Origin: UBA4582 sp002389265 | GTDB taxonomy: Bacteria; Pseudomonadota; Gammaproteobacteria; Pseudomonadales; Azotimanducaceae | Direction: 5' to 3' | Length of the DNA: 64,000 bases | Assembly (NCBI GenBank): GCA_943788825.1 | Contig: CALSRT010000002.1 | Span: 682,001 to 746,000, forward strand | Part shown: one piece after another, positions 32,922 through 41,329 of the stretch | How positions within the stretch are numbered: position 1 is the stretch's first letter | How the letters are laid out: every line of letters starts with the position of its first letter | Position numbers and translations under genes: made by a program | The notes under the pieces: model-generated | Seen by the model: only the letters and a program-made list of their open reading frames with translations | Database searches by the model: none | What the model was told of the DNA's origin: nothing

Positions 32922-33989
32922 GTGTTTAGCTTTTTGAGCAAAAGATCGAACATTATGCTGGGGCTGGACATCAGTTCGACATCCGTAAAGTTGTTGGAGC
33001 TGAGTCGGTCCGGTGGCAAGTATCGCGTGGAAAGTTATGGCGTTGAACCCCTGCCAGAAAATTCTGTCATCGAGAAAAATATCAGCGACGTTGAGGGTGT
33101 TGGCGAAGCCATACAGCGTTTGATTACGCGCTCGAAGACGAAGGTCAAATTAGCGGCCGTGGCGGTGGCCGGTTCGGCGGTGATTACGCGCACAATCGAA
33201 ATGCCGTCGAACTTGAATGATACCCAGTTGGAGGAAAGCCTGCGGAGTGAGGCCGATCAGTATATTCCTTACCCGTTAGAGGAGGTCGCGCTGGATTTCG
33301 AGGTGCGGGGCCCTTCGCCGCGGAGTGAAGAACAAGTGGAGGTGCTGTTGGCTGCTTGTCGACGGGAAAATGTCGAGATGCGTCAAGCGGCACTAGAGAT
33401 AGGAGGCCTGAAGGCCAAGGTCGTGGATATTGAAGCCCATTGCATGCAGCGTGCGTTTGACCTGGTCAGTGAGCAATTTACTGGGGAGGGTGGTGAAGAC
33501 CAGGTTATCGCGATTATCGACATAGGTGCCACCATGACCACGCTGAGCGTGTTAACCAACTCTGGAACCCCTTACACGCGTGAGCAACTATTCGGCGGCA
33601 AACAGCTTACGGAAGAGATTCAACGGCGTTACAGCCTGTCCGTTGAGGAGGCCGGGCTAGCGAAGAAGCAAGGTGGTTTACCTGATGATTACGAGACCGA
33701 GGTGTTGCAGCCATTCAAAGAAGCGGTCGTGCAGCAAGTCACTCGGTCACTCCAGTTCTTCTATTCGTCCAGTACGCACGACGATGTTGACCATATCATT
33801 CTGGCCGGTGGCACTGCGTCAATCGAGGGGCTGGGTGACATGGTGGCGGCGAAACTCGGTACGCCAACGTCGATCGCTAACCCGTTCGTCAATATGTCTC
33901 TGTCACCTAAGGTCAATGAAGTTGGCCTGCATAATGATGCGCCGGCACTGATGATTGCCTGTGGTTTGGCCATGCGGAGCTTTGACTAA
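32922..33989 (+). CDS. pilM: Type IV pilus inner-membrane assembly platform protein PilM
   Basis: Cytoplasmic actin-like ATPase that binds the N-terminus of PilN and helps align the pilus machine. ATP-binding subdomains are visible: MLGLDISSTSVKLLEL, AVAVAGSAVITRTIEMP, IIDIGATMTTLSVL and ILAGGTASIEGL. It starts with GTG, preceded by GGGAG, and is 355 aa as usual. It is first of five pil genes in the conserved order MNOPQ; 33 bp separate it from pilN. Confidence 0.95.
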   Translation: MFSFLSKRSNIMLGLDISSTSVKLLELSRSGGKYRVESYGVEPLPENSVIEKNISDVEGVGEAIQRLITRSKTKVKLAAVAVAGSAVITRTIEMPSNLNDTQLEESLRSEADQYIPYPLEEVALDFEVRGPSPRSEEQVEVLLAACRRENVEMRQAALEIGGLKAKVVDIEAHCMQRAFDLVSEQFTGEGGEDQVIAIIDIGATMTTLSVLTNSGTPYTREQLFGGKQLTEEIQRRYSLSVEEAGLAKKQGGLPDDYETEVLQPFKEAVVQQVTRSLQFFYSSSTHDDVDHIILAGGTASIEGLGDMVAAKLGTPTSIANPFVNMSLSPKVNEVGLHNDAPALMIACGLAMRSFD

Positions 33990-34022
33990 TGGTACTGAAT
34001 CAAGCTCGGAGGCCTCGACAGG

Positions 34023-34589
34023 ATGGCTGATATTAAAATCAATCTACTCCCTTGGCGCGAAGAGCTGCGGGAGGAACGCAAACAAGAGTTTCTTAAGATA
34101 CTGGCGGGCGTGCTGTTATTGGCTGCAACGATCACTTTTGGTATTGACCGTTTTTATAATGCCCAGATTGACGCTCAGCAGGCGCGTAACAGTTATCTGA
34201 GTAAAGAAATCAAAATCCTTGAAGAACGTATCGAGGAGATTCAGATACTGCAGCAGAAGCGCAATGAGTTGTTGGCGAGAATGAAAGTGATTCAGGAATT
34301 GCAGGGCAATCGACCTGTCATCGTGCGATTGTTTGATGAGATGGCGCGGCGCCTGGCCGATCGAGTTTACTTTACAAGTCTGTCGGTTCAGGGAAAGTCC
34401 ATTACCATCGACGGCGTGGCTGAGTCGAATAACCGAATATCCAGCCAGTTGCGCAACTTTGATGAATCGGACTGGTTTGAGAAGCCGAACGTGACCGGCA
34501 TTGTTGCTGATCCGCGGAATGGGCCGCAGGCGAGCAGGTTTAAATTAATGGTCCAGCAGAGCACGCCAAGCGCCGCGGAGGTGGATTGA
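34023..34589 (+). CDS. pilN: Type IV pilus assembly protein PilN
   Basis: Bitopic inner-membrane protein. The cytoplasmic INLLPWREELREERK motif, which inserts into PilM, is at the very N-terminus; one transmembrane helix follows (FLKILAGVLLLAATITFGI), then a coiled coil (ILEERIEEIQILQQKRNELLA, in part) and a periplasmic ferredoxin-like domain. At 188 aa it is normal. Its stop lies just before the pilO ATG, with the pilO Shine-Dalgarno inside its last codons. Confidence 0.95.
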   Translation: MADIKINLLPWREELREERKQEFLKILAGVLLLAATITFGIDRFYNAQIDAQQARNSYLSKEIKILEERIEEIQILQQKRNELLARMKVIQELQGNRPVIVRLFDEMARRLADRVYFTSLSVQGKSITIDGVAESNNRISSQLRNFDESDWFEKPNVTGIVADPRNGPQASRFKLMVQQSTPSAAEVD

Positions 34590-34591
34590 TT

Positions 34592-35230
34592 ATGGCCATC
34601 CAGAATGTGATTGAGAGCCTGCGAAATTTTGATCTGAATGATCTGAATGATGTTAATAATATCGGTTCCTTGCCTGGTGCCGTTAAATCAATCATCTGGA
34701 TCCTCGCATTCTTTGCTGGGTTGGCTATTGGTTACTTTATTTTAGTAACCCCGCTGCAGGAAGAGTTGGCAAAAACGCAAAAACAGGAAGCCAATTTGCG
34801 GGTTGATTTCGAAAAGAAATATTTTGAGGCGGCCCATCTCGAGGCGTATCGGCAACAGAAGAAAGAGATGGAGCTGTCCTTCGAAACGATTCTGCGGCAG
34901 CTGCCGAGTGACACCGAAATCCCAGGCTTGATCGAGGATATCACGCTCGTGGGCCTGAAAAACGGTTTGAATTTCACCAGCATCAATCTCCAGGCAGAAA
35001 AGAAGTTTGAATTCTATATTGAAAAACCCATTCAGATAGTTGTCTCTGGCAGTTACCACGAGCTGGGATCCTTCGTCAGCGACGTAGCAGACTTGTCGCG
35101 AATCGTAACCCTCCATGACTTTACGATTCTTCCGGAAGGCGGAGGTGCGCGTGGCTCGGAAAACATTGGCGGTATATTGAAGATGAATATCCTGGCGAAA
35201 ACCTATCGTTATAATGATGAGCGTCGATGA
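34592..35230 (+). CDS. pilO: Type IV pilus assembly protein PilO
   Basis: Partner of PilN in the periplasmic alignment complex. The N-terminus carries the tandem NDLNDLND stretch (encoded by a short 9-bp duplication), then one transmembrane helix (IIWILAFFAGLAIGYFIL), a coiled coil and a C-terminal domain with RQLPSDTEIPGLIEDIT, strongly like Pseudomonas PilO. I use ATG 34592; an in-frame TTG at 34586 overlaps the pilN stop. The stop overlaps pilP by 4 bp. Confidence 0.94.
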   Translation: MAIQNVIESLRNFDLNDLNDVNNIGSLPGAVKSIIWILAFFAGLAIGYFILVTPLQEELAKTQKQEANLRVDFEKKYFEAAHLEAYRQQKKEMELSFETILRQLPSDTEIPGLIEDITLVGLKNGLNFTSINLQAEKKFEFYIEKPIQIVVSGSYHELGSFVSDVADLSRIVTLHDFTILPEGGGARGSENIGGILKMNILAKTYRYNDERR

Positions 35231-35832
35231 GGCCTTTGATGAATAAGCGGAGCAAGTCAGAGACAGTCATGGAAGGTCGCTCAGATAGTCTGTCTAGGCT
35301 CGTTTGTCGGTGGGGCGGATCGGTCTCGTTGGTTTTGTTGCTCGCGGCTTGTTCCTCCGGTGACCAGTATGCTGATATCAATACCTTCATGGAAGGTATC
35401 AAAGCTCAGCCGGTAGGCAGCATCGCACCGTTGCCAGAATTTGAGTCTTATCAGGCTTTCAACTATAGCGCGGCCAATCGCCGCAGCCCATTTGAACCAC
35501 CGATCATCGTCGTGCCGAAAAGCGAAGAGCAGAAACGCAATGTGGGAATTAAGCCGCCGCAGGACCATGTTAAGCAGTATCTAGAGAATTACAGCTTGTC
35601 GGCGTTGTCCATGGTGGGAACCCTTGAACAAGATGGCAACACCTGGGCGCTGATTGAAGATAGTGATCAGGGTGTTCATCGAGTACAAGTTGGTGACTAT
35701 TTGGGCGCGAGTTGGGGGCAGGTTGAAAGCATCAGTGACACTCGGATGAGTATTAACGAGATTGTCAGTGATGGAGCTGGTGGCTGGTTGCGCCGGCCCA
35801 GGACGATTGAGCTGCAAGGTCTTAGTGATTAA
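35227..35832 (+). CDS. pilP: Type IV pilus lipoprotein PilP
   Basis: Inner-membrane lipoprotein that links PilNO to the secretin PilQ. A long N-region precedes a lipoprotein signal ending LLLAAC at Cys42. The HR domain has QYLENYSLSALSMVGTLEQDG and VGDYLG, typical of PilP. If translation starts at the downstream ATG 35239 or 35269 the signal peptide would be shorter. It overlaps pilO by 4 bp and precedes pilQ by 21 bp. Confidence 0.93.
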   Translation: MRPLMNKRSKSETVMEGRSDSLSRLVCRWGGSVSLVLLLAACSSGDQYADINTFMEGIKAQPVGSIAPLPEFESYQAFNYSAANRRSPFEPPIIVVPKSEEQKRNVGIKPPQDHVKQYLENYSLSALSMVGTLEQDGNTWALIEDSDQGVHRVQVGDYLGASWGQVESISDTRMSINEIVSDGAGGWLRRPRTIELQGLSD

Positions 35833-35853
35833 ATACTATTTCAGGGGTGATTT

Positions 35854-38022
35854 ATGGCAGTCACAAGAGTGACACGAGTGATTGCGATCATTCACGGACA
35901 GGTAGGGAAAAACATGCTGACCAGACTTTTACTATTAGTGGTAGCTTACATCCCTTATTCTGCGGTGGCGGCCGTGACTATGGATGGCATTGAATTTTCG
36001 TCGTTGCCAGGTGACAAAATTGAGATACGCATGCACTTTGATGCGATGCCGCCGTTACCCACTGGCTATACGATTGAGCAGCCTGCCAGAATCGCCCTGG
36101 ATCTAACAGGTGTCAGCAGTGGCTTAGTTTCAAAATACCATCAACTAGGCAGTGGGAACGCCCGCAGTGTCACGGTGGTTGAAGCTGGCGAGAGGACTCG
36201 AGTCATTGTCGCGATGACCGAGCTCATGCCCTATTCAACCCGAGTTGACGGCGATACGCTGGTGCTTCTAGTAGGTCAAATGGACAACCAGGCGCAAGTG
36301 AACATGGCGCCCACGCAGCAATCTTCACAGGTTCTGAACCAGCAAGCAGCGGCAGTTCCGTCGGCAGGTTCTCGAATTGAAGCCATCGATTTCAGGCGTG
36401 GCAAAGGGGGTGAGGGGCGTGTGATCGTTAACCTGTCGAATCCAGGTATTGGCGTGGATGTCTCCAGTGAGGGCGGAAAAATTCGAGTGGAATTTGCCGC
36501 GACGCAAATCCCCGCAGATCTGCAACGTCGATTGGATGTAACGGATTTTGCGACCCCGGTACTGGTGGTCGATGCTTTGCCAGAGTCAAACAACACGATC
36601 CTGATGATCGAGCCGACGGGCGACTTTGATTACCTGGCCTATCAAGCTGACAACGTCTTCACGCTGGAAGTTAAGCCCTTGACCGCCGCAGAAATGGAAT
36701 CGTCCTTAGGTCAGGCATTTCGTTATCGTGGCGAGAAGTTGTCGCTGAATTTTCAAGATATTGAGATTCGTTCGGTACTTCAGCTCATTGCTGACTTTAC
36801 CGACCTTAACCTGGTGGCGAGTGATACGGTTTCTGGAAAAATCACCTTGCGATTGAAAAATGTACCTTGGGATCAGGCTTTGGATATCATCATGAAAACC
36901 AAAGGTCTGGATAAACGCCAGCTAGGCAATGTCTTGATGGTGGCGCCCGCGGCCGAGCTGGCAGCTCGAGAAAAACTGGAGTTAGAAAGCCGCCAGCAGA
37001 TTTCTGAGTTGGCGCCTCTACGGACAGAATTTATCGAAGTGAAATATGCCAAGGCCAGTGAAATTTATGCTTTGTTTAAGAGCGGTGACGAGGGTGCGGG
37101 TGCTGGTGTGGTATCGGGTCGTGGCAGTGTTATCGTCGATGAACGTACCAACTCGATTATCCTGACAGAAACGGCAAACAAAATTAATGACTTTCGAGCT
37201 GTTCTCGAAAAACTAGATGTGCCCGTCAGGCAAGTGATGATTGAAGCGCGAATTGTGACTGCGAGCTCTAGTTTCACGAAAAATCTTGGCGTGAGGTGGG
37301 GTGCCGGCGGTTATGGGACGGTGAACAATTCGGTTCTACAAGCCGGCGCTAATCTGGAGTCGCTGGAAACCATCAGGGGATCGTCTCTCACCGGCGCGGA
37401 TTTGGCCTTGACCAGTGCTGACTCGCTGGTGGTTGATCTGCCAGGCGGGTCGGGTAACTCAATCGCGCTGGGTATACTCAGTAACAAATTTTTGCTGGAC
37501 CTGGAGTTGTCTGCGGCGGAAGTCAGTGGTGAGGGTGAGGTTGTCGCCAGACCAAAGGTCATTACCGCAGACAAGCAAGCGGCAACGATTTCTCAGGGTC
37601 AACAGGTCCCCTATTTGGAGCGCGCAGGTGGAGATACTGGTGCCGCTGGCGGGGCCACAGTGGCATTTATCGCGGCGGAGTTAGTTTTGAATGTGACGCC
37701 TCAGATTACGCCAGACGATAGAATTATCCTCGATCTGGATGTGACTCAGGACGAGGTAGGTGCAGCGCCAGCAGGGGGTGGTGCGCCGCCGATCAATACG
37801 AGCAATCTGACGACCAAAGTGTTGGTGAATAATGGCGATACCATCGTTCTTGGTGGTGTGTTTAAAACCTCAGATACCAACAGCATCAATAAGACGCCGC
37901 TCCTTGGTGACTTGCCTTACCTGGGTAGCCTGTTCAGAAGTACCAATCGCACCACGACGAAGACCGAGCTATTGATTTTCATTACGCCGATCTTGCTCGA
38001 TGACCCCCTGACCAATCGATAA
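35854..38022 (+). CDS. pilQ: Type IV pilus secretin PilQ
   Basis: Outer-membrane secretin through which the pilus exits. After a signal peptide (hydrophobic LTRLLLLVVAYIPYSAVAA) come two AMIN domains (about residues 45-130 and 180-275, peptidoglycan binding), an STN domain (SLNFQDIEIRSVLQLIADF), an N1 domain and the secretin channel, with VARPKVITADKQAATISQG and the C-terminal TTTKTELLIFITP. ATG 35854 has AGGGGTGA upstream; ATG 35914, nearer the hydrophobic core, has AGGG and would give a more usual signal peptide. About 722 or 702 aa, normal for PilQ. Confidence 0.95.
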   Translation: MAVTRVTRVIAIIHGQVGKNMLTRLLLLVVAYIPYSAVAAVTMDGIEFSSLPGDKIEIRMHFDAMPPLPTGYTIEQPARIALDLTGVSSGLVSKYHQLGSGNARSVTVVEAGERTRVIVAMTELMPYSTRVDGDTLVLLVGQMDNQAQVNMAPTQQSSQVLNQQAAAVPSAGSRIEAIDFRRGKGGEGRVIVNLSNPGIGVDVSSEGGKIRVEFAATQIPADLQRRLDVTDFATPVLVVDALPESNNTILMIEPTGDFDYLAYQADNVFTLEVKPLTAAEMESSLGQAFRYRGEKLSLNFQDIEIRSVLQLIADFTDLNLVASDTVSGKITLRLKNVPWDQALDIIMKTKGLDKRQLGNVLMVAPAAELAAREKLELESRQQISELAPLRTEFIEVKYAKASEIYALFKSGDEGAGAGVVSGRGSVIVDERTNSIILTETANKINDFRAVLEKLDVPVRQVMIEARIVTASSSFTKNLGVRWGAGGYGTVNNSVLQAGANLESLETIRGSSLTGADLALTSADSLVVDLPGGSGNSIALGILSNKFLLDLELSAAEVSGEGEVVARPKVITADKQAATISQGQQVPYLERAGGDTGAAGGATVAFIAAELVLNVTPQITPDDRIILDLDVTQDEVGAAPAGGGAPPINTSNLTTKVLVNNGDTIVLGGVFKTSDTNSINKTPLLGDLPYLGSLFRSTNRTTTKTELLIFITPILLDDPLTNR

Positions 38023-38115
38023 CGATCGTCACGTAGGAGGTTTAATCTTGCTTAAGCCTCGTGTTCTGGCCTGCGAATACTGGCGTTCGCGAGCCAGCTT
38101 GGGTAGAGTCGCCCC

Positions 38116-38658
38116 ATGCCAATGTCGAATCAACGAACCAAGCGTAATATTTTCCTGGTCGGACCCATGGGTGTGGGTAAGACAACGGTAGGGCGCGCGC
38201 TCGCTCAGCAGTTACATCTAGAGTTTATTGATTCTGACCAGGAGATTGAGCGGCGTGCGGGCGCGAATATCGCCTGGATATTTGATGTTGAGGGCGAGTC
38301 GGGATTCCGTGAGCGGGAAACAGCGGTATTGGACGATCTCACCCAGCTGGAGGATGTGCTGATCGCCACGGGTGGCGGATCTGTGCTCAGACCTGAAAAT
38401 CGAGAATTTCTTCGAACTCGAGGTCTGGTTATTTTTCTTGATACCTCGCTGGATATGCAGATCAAGCGCACTGCCAAAGATAAAAAGCGCCCCTTGCTGC
38501 AAACCGACAATCCGGCAGCGGTCTTGCGCGAACTCAAAACCTTTCGCGACCCCCTGTACAATGAGTTGGCGGATATCAAGGTGGCGGTAGGTGATAGCAG
38601 CGGTCGACGAATCATCACGTCCATCGTTCGAAAGCTCGGTAAAATTAACTATGTATAG
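38116..38658 (+). CDS. aroK: Shikimate kinase
   Basis: Phosphorylates shikimate at the 3-hydroxyl in the chorismate pathway. P-loop GPMGVGKTTVGRALA, substrate-binding DSDQEIE and the GFRERE Arg, Walker B-like ATGGGSV and the lid RPLLQT are all visible. Length 180 aa. It starts at ATG 38116 or at a second ATG 6 bp on; an in-frame TAG lies 12 bp upstream. An AGGAGG sits 75 bp upstream, too far to serve this start. It follows pilQ and precedes aroB, an order conserved in many gammaproteobacteria. Confidence 0.95.
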   Translation: MPMSNQRTKRNIFLVGPMGVGKTTVGRALAQQLHLEFIDSDQEIERRAGANIAWIFDVEGESGFRERETAVLDDLTQLEDVLIATGGGSVLRPENREFLRTRGLVIFLDTSLDMQIKRTAKDKKRPLLQTDNPAAVLRELKTFRDPLYNELADIKVAVGDSSGRRIITSIVRKLGKINYV

Positions 38659-38705
38659 ACTGGCGGCTGCTATTGTCCGTTACAGGTCATAATAAGGAAG
38701 CTATT

Positions 38706-39773
38706 GTGGAAGTTGTCAATCTCGGGCTTGGGGATGCGAGTTATTCGATTTATATCGGTGCTGGCCTCCTTGACGATGGTGCTTTGCTGCGTCGTTATAT
38801 CCATGGGCGTCAGGTGCTAATCGTGACGAATACCAATATTGCGCCCTTGTATCTTGAGCGCTTGCAGGCGGCCTTGGGAGATCTGAATGTTGGTACTGTG
38901 GTGTTACCCGATGGTGAGCAATTCAAGACCCTGGCGAGTTTAGATGTCGTATTAACGGGGCTATTGGAAGGTCATCATAATCGTGCCACCACCCTGATAG
39001 CCCTTGGAGGTGGCGTTGTGGGTGACATCACCGGTTTTGCTGCGGCCTGCTACCAGCGTGGCGTTGCCTTTATTCAAGTGCCGACGACACTACTGGCCCA
39101 GGTAGATTCTTCTGTCGGCGGGAAAACAGCAGTCAACCATCCTCTCGGTAAAAACATGATCGGTGCTTTTCATCAGCCACAGGCGGTAATCATTGACCCC
39201 GAATCGCTGCAGAGTTTGCCGAAACGAGAATTGATTGCGGGCATGGCGGAGGTGATTAAGCACGGTGCGCTGGCGGACCGTGAGTATTTTGAATGGCTAG
39301 AGCGGCATATGGATCAACTGTTAGCCCTTGATCTTGAGCTGATGAGTGAGGCCATCAAGCGCAGTTGCGAGATCAAAGCCGATATTGTCTCGCGGGATGA
39401 GAAGGAACTAGGCGTCAGAGCGCTGCTTAATTTTGGTCATACTTTCGGACATGCCATCGAAACGGGTATGGGCTATGGTGCCTGGCTGCACGGTGAAGCC
39501 GTTGGTGCAGGGATGGTGATGGCAGCGGCGCTTTCAGCGCGACTCGGATTGTGCTCCGCGGCTGATAGTCAGCGCCTCGCGGCGCTCATTGCCCGGGTCG
39601 GTTTGCCCGTGGTGCCGCCACCGGCGTTGAAGGGTGAATTTTTGTCGCTGATGAGCCGGGATAAGAAGATGACTGATAAGGGTTTAAAGCTGGTGCTTTT
39701 AAGCGGGTTGGGGCAAGCGATATTGGTAGACGATGTCGATGCGATGGATCTGCAGGCTATTATCAACGGCTAA
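38706..39773 (+). CDS. aroB: 3-Dehydroquinate synthase
   Basis: NAD- and Zn-dependent cyclisation of DAHP to dehydroquinate. Visible motifs: DGEQFKTL, ALGGGVVGDITGFAA, VPTTLLAQVDSSVGGKTAVNH (in part), GMAEVIKHG, and the zinc His pair in NFGHTFGHAIE. GTG 38706 is the likely start: AAGGAAG lies 5 bp upstream and MEVVNLGLGDASYSI fits family N-termini, giving 355 aa. A strong hairpin begins right after the stop. damX, which follows aroB in Pseudomonas and E. coli, is missing. Confidence 0.96.
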   Translation: MEVVNLGLGDASYSIYIGAGLLDDGALLRRYIHGRQVLIVTNTNIAPLYLERLQAALGDLNVGTVVLPDGEQFKTLASLDVVLTGLLEGHHNRATTLIALGGGVVGDITGFAAACYQRGVAFIQVPTTLLAQVDSSVGGKTAVNHPLGKNMIGAFHQPQAVIIDPESLQSLPKRELIAGMAEVIKHGALADREYFEWLERHMDQLLALDLELMSEAIKRSCEIKADIVSRDEKELGVRALLNFGHTFGHAIETGMGYGAWLHGEAVGAGMVMAAALSARLGLCSAADSQRLAALIARVGLPVVPPPALKGEFLSLMSRDKKMTDKGLKLVLLSGLGQAILVDDVDAMDLQAIING

Positions 39774-39800
39774 CTGCCTGCAGCCAAAGGTTGCAGGCAG
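39774..39800. terminator. Hairpin between convergent aroB and gltD
   Basis: CTGCCTGCAGCC pairs with GGTTGCAGGCAG (12 bp, one G-U) around an AAA loop, starting at the base after the aroB stop. No T-run follows on either strand, so termination by the intrinsic mechanism is uncertain. Confidence 0.5.
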
Positions 39801-39839
39801 CGCGCGTCAATTTGTTAAGGCGCTGGCGGTGCTACTGAA

Positions 39840-41291
39840 TCATGGTAATTGGGTATTCCCCATCAAATCGCGGTCAATCTCTCGTGCCGCCTCGCGGCCT
39901 TCGTTAATTGCACGAACCACCAGATCCTGGCCGCGCCGACAATCAGCGGCAGCATAGACCTTAGGTACAGAAGTTCGGTAGTCGCTTTTGTTGGCAACAA
40001 AATTCCCGCGCCCATCAATCTCCATTCCCAACTCGTCATTGATGTAATGTTCAGGTTGTAGAAAGCCCATAGACAAAAAGATCAAGTCGGCAGGCCAGGT
40101 CTTTTCCGTCCCCGGAATTTCTTGTAATTGTTCATCCACATTGATCGTAATAATGCCGGTCAATTGGCCTGCAGCGTCTCGAACAAATGATTTGCTCGCG
40201 ATTTGATAGACCCTGGGATCATCACCGAATTTCTCTGCGGCTTCTGTATGGCCGTAGTCAGTGCGATGAATCCGCGGCCACAGAGGCCAAGGATTGTTTT
40301 CTGCACGCTCCGCAGGTGGGCGAGGTAACAGCTCGAAGTTCACTAGTGATTTGCAGCCATGGCGCAGGGAGGTGCCGATGCAGTCGGTGCCTGTATCGCC
40401 ACCACCGATGACGATGACATCTTTGCCCTTGGCAGAAATGAATTGGCCGTCAGCGTGATCGGAATCCAGGAGGCTCTTAGTATTGGCCGTGAGAAATTCC
40501 ATGGCCAAGTGTACGCCGGGGCCCTGTCTGCCTGGGATATTCAAATCTCTGGCGAGGCTGGCGCCTGTTGCCAGTAGCACAGCATCGTTATCATCAAGAA
40601 GGCTTTGCACTGCAATGCCATGACTACCCTGGCCACCAACGTCGGCGTTAACGAAGAAAACGATACCCTCGTCGCGAAGCAGTTGAATTCGCCGTTCGAT
40701 AATCGCCTTGTCGAGTTTCATGTTTGGAATGCCGTACATGAGTAAACCGCCGAGCCGATCGGCGCGTTCATAGACGCTGACGGTGTGTCCAGCGCTATTG
40801 AGTTGTGCGGCCGCAGAGAGCCCGGCGGGTCCGGAGCCAATGACGGCAACCGACTTGCCAGTTCGAGTCGCAGGCGGTACTGGTACAACCCAGCCTTCGT
40901 CAAAGCCTCGGTCAATAATGGCCGCTTCAATGTTTTTGATGGTAACCGCCGGATCCGTGATGCCTAACACGCAGGCACCTTCGCAAGGTGCAGGGCAAAC
41001 TCGGCCGGTGAACTCAGGAAAATTATTAGTCTTATGCAAGCGATCTAAGGCATCATGCCAGCGACCGTGGTAGATCAGATCATTCCACTCGGGAATCAGA
41101 TTATGGATCGGGCAGCCATGGGTGGATTGACAGAACGGCACGCCACAGTCCATGCAACGTGAGCCCTGTTCCTGAAGGTGCTGGGGGTCGTGGTTGGTAT
41201 AGATTTCTTTAAAATCCACCAGGCGCACGGCGGGATCCCGGTACGGCTCTACCCGGCGTGCAATTTCCTTAAATCCAGTTGGTTTACCCAT
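39840..41291 (-). CDS. gltD: Glutamate synthase (NADPH) small subunit
   Basis: Supplies electrons from NADPH through FAD and Fe-S clusters to GltB. The N-terminal cysteine motifs CMDCGVPFC and CPAPCEGAC bind [4Fe-4S] clusters; the FAD-binding GSGPAGLSAAAQL and NADPH-binding IGGGDTGTDC follow. The C-terminal YAAADCRRGQDLVV is typical. Length 483 aa. It lies 38 bp downstream of gltB on the same strand and converges on aroB; in Pseudomonas this pair runs in the same direction as aroB. Confidence 0.96.
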   Translation of the reverse strand: MGKPTGFKEIARRVEPYRDPAVRLVDFKEIYTNHDPQHLQEQGSRCMDCGVPFCQSTHGCPIHNLIPEWNDLIYHGRWHDALDRLHKTNNFPEFTGRVCPAPCEGACVLGITDPAVTIKNIEAAIIDRGFDEGWVVPVPPATRTGKSVAVIGSGPAGLSAAAQLNSAGHTVSVYERADRLGGLLMYGIPNMKLDKAIIERRIQLLRDEGIVFFVNADVGGQGSHGIAVQSLLDDNDAVLLATGASLARDLNIPGRQGPGVHLAMEFLTANTKSLLDSDHADGQFISAKGKDVIVIGGGDTGTDCIGTSLRHGCKSLVNFELLPRPPAERAENNPWPLWPRIHRTDYGHTEAAEKFGDDPRVYQIASKSFVRDAAGQLTGIITINVDEQLQEIPGTEKTWPADLIFLSMGFLQPEHYINDELGMEIDGRGNFVANKSDYRTSVPKVYAAADCRRGQDLVVRAINEGREAAREIDRDLMGNTQLP

Positions 41292-41329
41292 AGTTATCTC
41301 TTACTGCTTGTTAGTAGAGTCCGTTGGTC

